Origin: an uncultured Burkholderiales bacterium
GTDB taxonomy: Bacteria; Pseudomonadota; Gammaproteobacteria; Burkholderiales; Burkholderiaceae_E
DNA length: 8,567 nt
NCBI GenBank assembly: GCA_903898725.1
Contig: CAIUGQ010000446.1
Coordinates: 1 to 8,567, forward strand
Reading direction: 5' to 3'
Under the pieces are notes generated by a model. It saw only the letters and a list, made by a program, of their open reading frames with translations, was not told where the DNA came from and made no database searches. How positions within the stretch are numbered: position 1 is the stretch's first letter; each line of letters starts with the position of its first letter. Positions 6,259-8,567 of this stretch are shown here, in pieces. The position numbers were made by a program, and so were the translations under genes.

Positions 6259-7266
6259 ATGGACCTCCCCCGCCTGCTGCTGATCGCCACCGGCGGCACC
6301 ATCGCCGGTGCCGCGCCCTCTGCCGACCGCACCCAGGGCTACCGGCCCGGTGCGGTGCCGGTGTCTGCCCTGGTCGATGCCGTCCCCGCCCTGCGCACGC
6401 TCGCCCGCATCGAGGCCGAACAGCCCTTCGCGATCGGCAGCCAGCACATGACGGGGGTCCACCACCTCGCGCTCGTCGCCCGCATCCGCGCGGCCCAGGC
6501 CGATCCGGGGCTGGCCGGCATCGTCGTCACGCATGGCACCGACACCCTCGAGGAGACCGCGCTGCTGCTGGACCTGTGCTGCCCGCGCGAGCGTCCGGTG
6601 GTGGTCACCGGCGCGATGCGCCCGGCAACGGCGATCGGTGCCGACGGACCGATGAACCTCTACGCCGCCGCCGCCGTCGCGGTCGACCCGGCCGCACGCG
6701 GCGCCGGTGCGGTGGTGCTGATGAACGACCAGGTGTTCGGGCCCGACCGAGCGGCCAAGGTGCACACCTCGCGCACCGACGCCTTCGTCGCCCGCGACGG
6801 CGCGCCGCTGGCCGCCCTCCTCGACGGACGTCCGCACTGGCATGTGCCGGCGTCCGAGGCGGCGGCGCGGCGCCCGTCCCTGCTGACCCGGCTGGCATCG
6901 CTCCCGACGGCCCTGCCGCGTGTCGACATCATCGCGCAGCATGTCGATGCCGACCCGGCGATCGTCCCGTTCCTGCTGTCGCGCGGCGCGCGTGGGCTGG
7001 TGCTGGCCGGTACCGGGCACGGGACGATGCCCGATCCGATGCGGGAGGCGCTGACCGCCGCGGCGGCGGCCGGATGCCTGGTCATCCGGGCGAGCCGTGT
7101 CGCCACCGGCCCGGTGACCCGCAATGCAGGCGTCGACGACGACGCCGGCGGCTTCGTGCCGGCGGGCTGGCTGTCGCCGCACAAGGCACGGCTGGTGGCT
7201 TCGCTCGCGCTCGCCGCCGGCCTGGGCCGCGACGAGGTGGCGGCGCTGATCGACGGGTTCTGCTGA
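6259..7266 (+). CDS. L-asparaginase (cytoplasmic, bacterial two-domain family)
   Basis: A 335-residue enzyme of the bacterial asparaginase/glutaminase family (EC 3.5.1.1), hydrolysing L-asparagine to aspartate and ammonia. All five classical active-site residues of the E. coli type II enzyme have counterparts: the nucleophile T14 in ATGGTIAG, Y28, S61 in GSQ, the T94-D95 pair in THGTDTLEET, and K167. The C-terminal domain shows the GTGHGTMPD loop (251-259) and a typical C-terminus (GWLSPHKARLVASLALA). There is no signal peptide, so it should act in the cytoplasm. Two usually conserved positions differ: H63 where GSQDM is common, and H254 in a loop that often reads GTGNG. Substrate preference (Asn, Gln or another amide) cannot be read from sequence. 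It stands alone, divergent from the HNH gene and 4 bp from the facing ubiJ stop. Confidence 0.92.
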   Translation: MDLPRLLLIATGGTIAGAAPSADRTQGYRPGAVPVSALVDAVPALRTLARIEAEQPFAIGSQHMTGVHHLALVARIRAAQADPGLAGIVVTHGTDTLEETALLLDLCCPRERPVVVTGAMRPATAIGADGPMNLYAAAAVAVDPAARGAGAVVLMNDQVFGPDRAAKVHTSRTDAFVARDGAPLAALLDGRPHWHVPASEAAARRPSLLTRLASLPTALPRVDIIAQHVDADPAIVPFLLSRGARGLVLAGTGHGTMPDPMREALTAAAAAGCLVIRASRVATGPVTRNAGVDDDAGGFVPAGWLSPHKARLVASLALAAGLGRDEVAALIDGFC

Positions 7267-7270
7267 AGGC

Positions 7271-7882
7271 TCAGGCCCGGGCTGGACCGGCCGGCAGGGC
7301 GGCTTCCGCCCGGCGCAGGACCGCCTCGAGTCCCTCGACGGCCTGCGCGAGCGTGCGCAGGTCCTCGCGACCGACGAGCTGCGGATCCTCCTGCACGAGG
7401 AACTGACGCAGTCCGGTCTCGACGCGGCCGCGCAGGTCGTCGGCCTGACGCACACCCTCGCGCGCGGTCTCGCCCATCCGGTGGGCGACCCGGTCGCCGA
7501 AGACCCGGCTCAGGTCCTCCTCGACGTCCCAGCGCAGCTGCTGGGCGATCTCGCCGACGGCAGCGGCGACCATCACGTCGCCCTCGACCTTCAGGTGTCC
7601 GGTCAGACCCCGCGGGCCGTCGCGCAGCAGTCCGAAGACCGCATCGATCGAGGGGGTCAGCGACAGCGTGACCGTGGGGGACTCGATCTCGGCCACCTCG
7701 AGCGTCCCCTGCTCGGCGATGCGGGCATCGGCCCGGACCGGCCCGAGCGGGGTGGCGACCACGATCCGGACGGTCCGTCCGACATGGGCGCGCAGACGGT
7801 CGCGCGCCCAGGCCTGCTGCCGCAGCACATGGTTCAGCGCGGAGAGCGCCGTCTGTGCCAGCGGCAGCGGGACCCCGGCCAT
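7271..7882 (-). CDS. ubiJ: Ubiquinone biosynthesis accessory factor UbiJ (SCP2 domain)
   Basis: A 203-residue cytosolic protein. The first ~120 residues form an SCP2-type lipid-binding fold (e.g. LSLTPSIDAVFGLL, then HLKVEGDVMVAAAVGEIAQQL). The betaproteobacterial UbiJ-like stretch RWDVEEDLSRVFGDRVAHRM (117-136) follows, then a long C-terminal amphipathic helix region (145-195). In E. coli UbiJ binds ubiquinone intermediates and organises the Ubi complex. Length (~200) fits UbiJ. The ATG at 7882 lies 5 bp after the stop of the Tim44-like gene and lacks its own strong ribosome binding site, which suggests coupled translation in one operon. In many betaproteobacteria the order is ubiE, tim44-like gene, ubiJ, ubiB; here the next gene is the convergent asparaginase and no ubiB follows. 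Confidence 0.85.
   Translation of the reverse strand: MAGVPLPLAQTALSALNHVLRQQAWARDRLRAHVGRTVRIVVATPLGPVRADARIAEQGTLEVAEIESPTVTLSLTPSIDAVFGLLRDGPRGLTGHLKVEGDVMVAAAVGEIAQQLRWDVEEDLSRVFGDRVAHRMGETAREGVRQADDLRGRVETGLRQFLVQEDPQLVGREDLRTLAQAVEGLEAVLRRAEAALPAGPARA
7297..7311. terminator. Possible hairpin downstream of the asparaginase gene
   Basis: A perfect 6-bp stem GGGCGG/CCGCCC with a CTT loop begins 30 nt after the asparaginase stop, inside the 3' end of ubiJ on the other strand. The facing stops are only 4 bp apart, so any terminator must lie within the opposing coding sequence. There is no T-tract, so factor-independent termination is doubtful. Confidence 0.25.
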
Positions 7883-7887
7883 GAGGC

Positions 7888-8567
7888 TCAGGCGCGGGTG
7901 AGCTGCTGGATGCCAGCCAGCACCCAGCCGCCCTGGCCGGAGGCCGGGCGCTCGAAGTTCCAGACCTCGTCGAAGGCCTCGGGCGCCGCGTTCGGCTGCT
8001 CGCGCAACATCCCGGAGAAGCGCACGCTGGCGAGGTGCTCGGTGGCGCCGGACTCCACGCCGAGCAGCTGGGCGTCGAGGGTGACCACGTCGGTCTGGTT
8101 CGGCGCGCCGTTGCGCTCGTCGATCTCGAGCTTGAGCTCGGCGAACATCTCGGGGCTGGTGAACTCGCGCAGGTCGGCGGTGTCGCCGGCGTCGAAGGCC
8201 GCCTGCAGCCGCACGAAGTAGACCTTCGCGTTGCGCACGAACCCTTCGGTGTCGAACCCGTCGGGCACGCGGCCCGTGGTCACCGGCTGGGCGGCGGCCC
8301 GCACGGCGTCCATCGGCTGCTCGCGGCTCGCCGCCGACGCGGGCATCGGCTGGTAGTTCGGCACCGAGGCTTCCTGGCCGAGGCCGGTGTAGCCGTAGGC
8401 GCCTGCGCCGGCGTAGGCCGGACGCTGCGGGGCGGCGGCGGCCGCACGGCGCGACATGATCATCCGCACGACCACCAGGGCCGCGACGGCGAGCAGCGCG
8501 ATCAGCATGAACGAGGCGAGCTCGTCGCCGAAGCCGAGGTGGCTGGCCAGGGCCGCGAGGCCGAGGC
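7888..8567 (-). CDS. Tim44-like domain membrane protein (5' end outside the window)
   Basis: About 225 codons are visible; the frame stays open to the window edge and the real start lies beyond it. The first visible residues (LGLAALASHLGFGDELASF) read in frame into a membrane helix, followed by a long Ala/Pro/Gly/Tyr-rich linker. The C-terminal ~120 residues form a Tim44-like domain (EGFVRNAKVYFVRLQAAFDA through FDEVWNFERP to GWVLAGIQQL). Bacterial proteins of this type usually have a signal-like N-terminus, a low-complexity segment and one or two helices before this domain; their exact role is not established. An internal ATG at 8508 would give a 206-residue protein but would cut off the conserved upstream stretch. 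The gene ends 5 bp before ubiJ and is cotranscribed with it. Confidence 0.85.
   Translation of the reverse strand, partial: LGLAALASHLGFGDELASFMLIALLAVAALVVVRMIMSRRAAAAAPQRPAYAGAGAYGYTGLGQEASVPNYQPMPASAASREQPMDAVRAAAQPVTTGRVPDGFDTEGFVRNAKVYFVRLQAAFDAGDTADLREFTSPEMFAELKLEIDERNGAPNQTDVVTLDAQLLGVESGATEHLASVRFSGMLREQPNAAPEAFDEVWNFERPASGQGGWVLAGIQQLTRA

Noticed and set aside
5007..7406. A 799-codon plus-strand frame spanning the EAL 3' end, the HNH gene and most of the asparaginase gene
   Set aside because: It is out of frame with, or antisense to, three genes with recognisable families; the translation is Arg/Gly/Ala low-complexity sequence.
5893..7455. A 520-codon minus-strand frame antisense to the asparaginase gene
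   Set aside because: No conserved motifs; it is a composition-driven shadow of genes with clear catalytic residues.

Overview
The window is about 70% G+C, with strongly G/C-biased third codon positions and very tight gene packing. The gene set points to a betaproteobacterium of the Burkholderiales type: a subunit-per-gene Mrp/Mnh antiporter, a PAS-GGDEF-EAL protein with an N-terminal module I associate with betaproteobacteria, and a Tim44-like gene followed by ubiJ. The taxonomic call is inference; no rRNA or other marker gene is present.

Layout, left to right. (1) Positions 1-2872, plus strand: the 3' end of mnhC, then complete mnhD, mnhE, mnhF and mnhG. These are the distal subunits of a Mrp-type monovalent cation/proton antiporter. 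The first three junctions are ATGA stop/start overlaps, so this is one translationally coupled operon. (2) 2895-3416, minus: a 173-residue single-pass membrane protein of unknown function, facing the end of mnhG across 22 bp. (3) 3417-3612: the divergent spacer, with a 9-bp inverted repeat and a 7-codon upstream reading frame that overlaps the next start as GTGA. (4) 3613-5580, plus: a soluble 655-residue PAS-GGDEF-EAL cyclic-di-GMP protein. It has a complete set of EAL catalytic residues, an intact RxxD inhibitory site and a GGDEV variant of the GGDEF signature. (5) 5499-6158, minus: an HNH nuclease-family protein whose last ~27 codons are antisense to the 3' end of the EAL domain. (6) 6259-7266, plus: a cytoplasmic asparaginase with all five classical catalytic residues. 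(7) 7271-7882 and 7888 to the window end, minus: ubiJ (SCP2-domain ubiquinone accessory factor) and, upstream of it, a Tim44-like membrane protein whose N-terminus lies outside the window. The pair is separated by 5 bp and forms an operon.

Functionally this looks like chromosomal backbone: ion homeostasis, cyclic-di-GMP signalling, amide hydrolysis and quinone biosynthesis. I see no insertion sequence, phage gene, CRISPR array, tRNA, rRNA or compositional break, and no convincing undescribed multi-gene system. The points most worth a second look are the GGDEV site beside an intact EAL domain, the uORF/GTG start arrangement, the antisense 3' overlap of the HNH gene, the unknown membrane protein, and the absence of ubiB after ubiJ. 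Many very long open frames exist on the wrong strand or frame because of the base composition; they were set aside.
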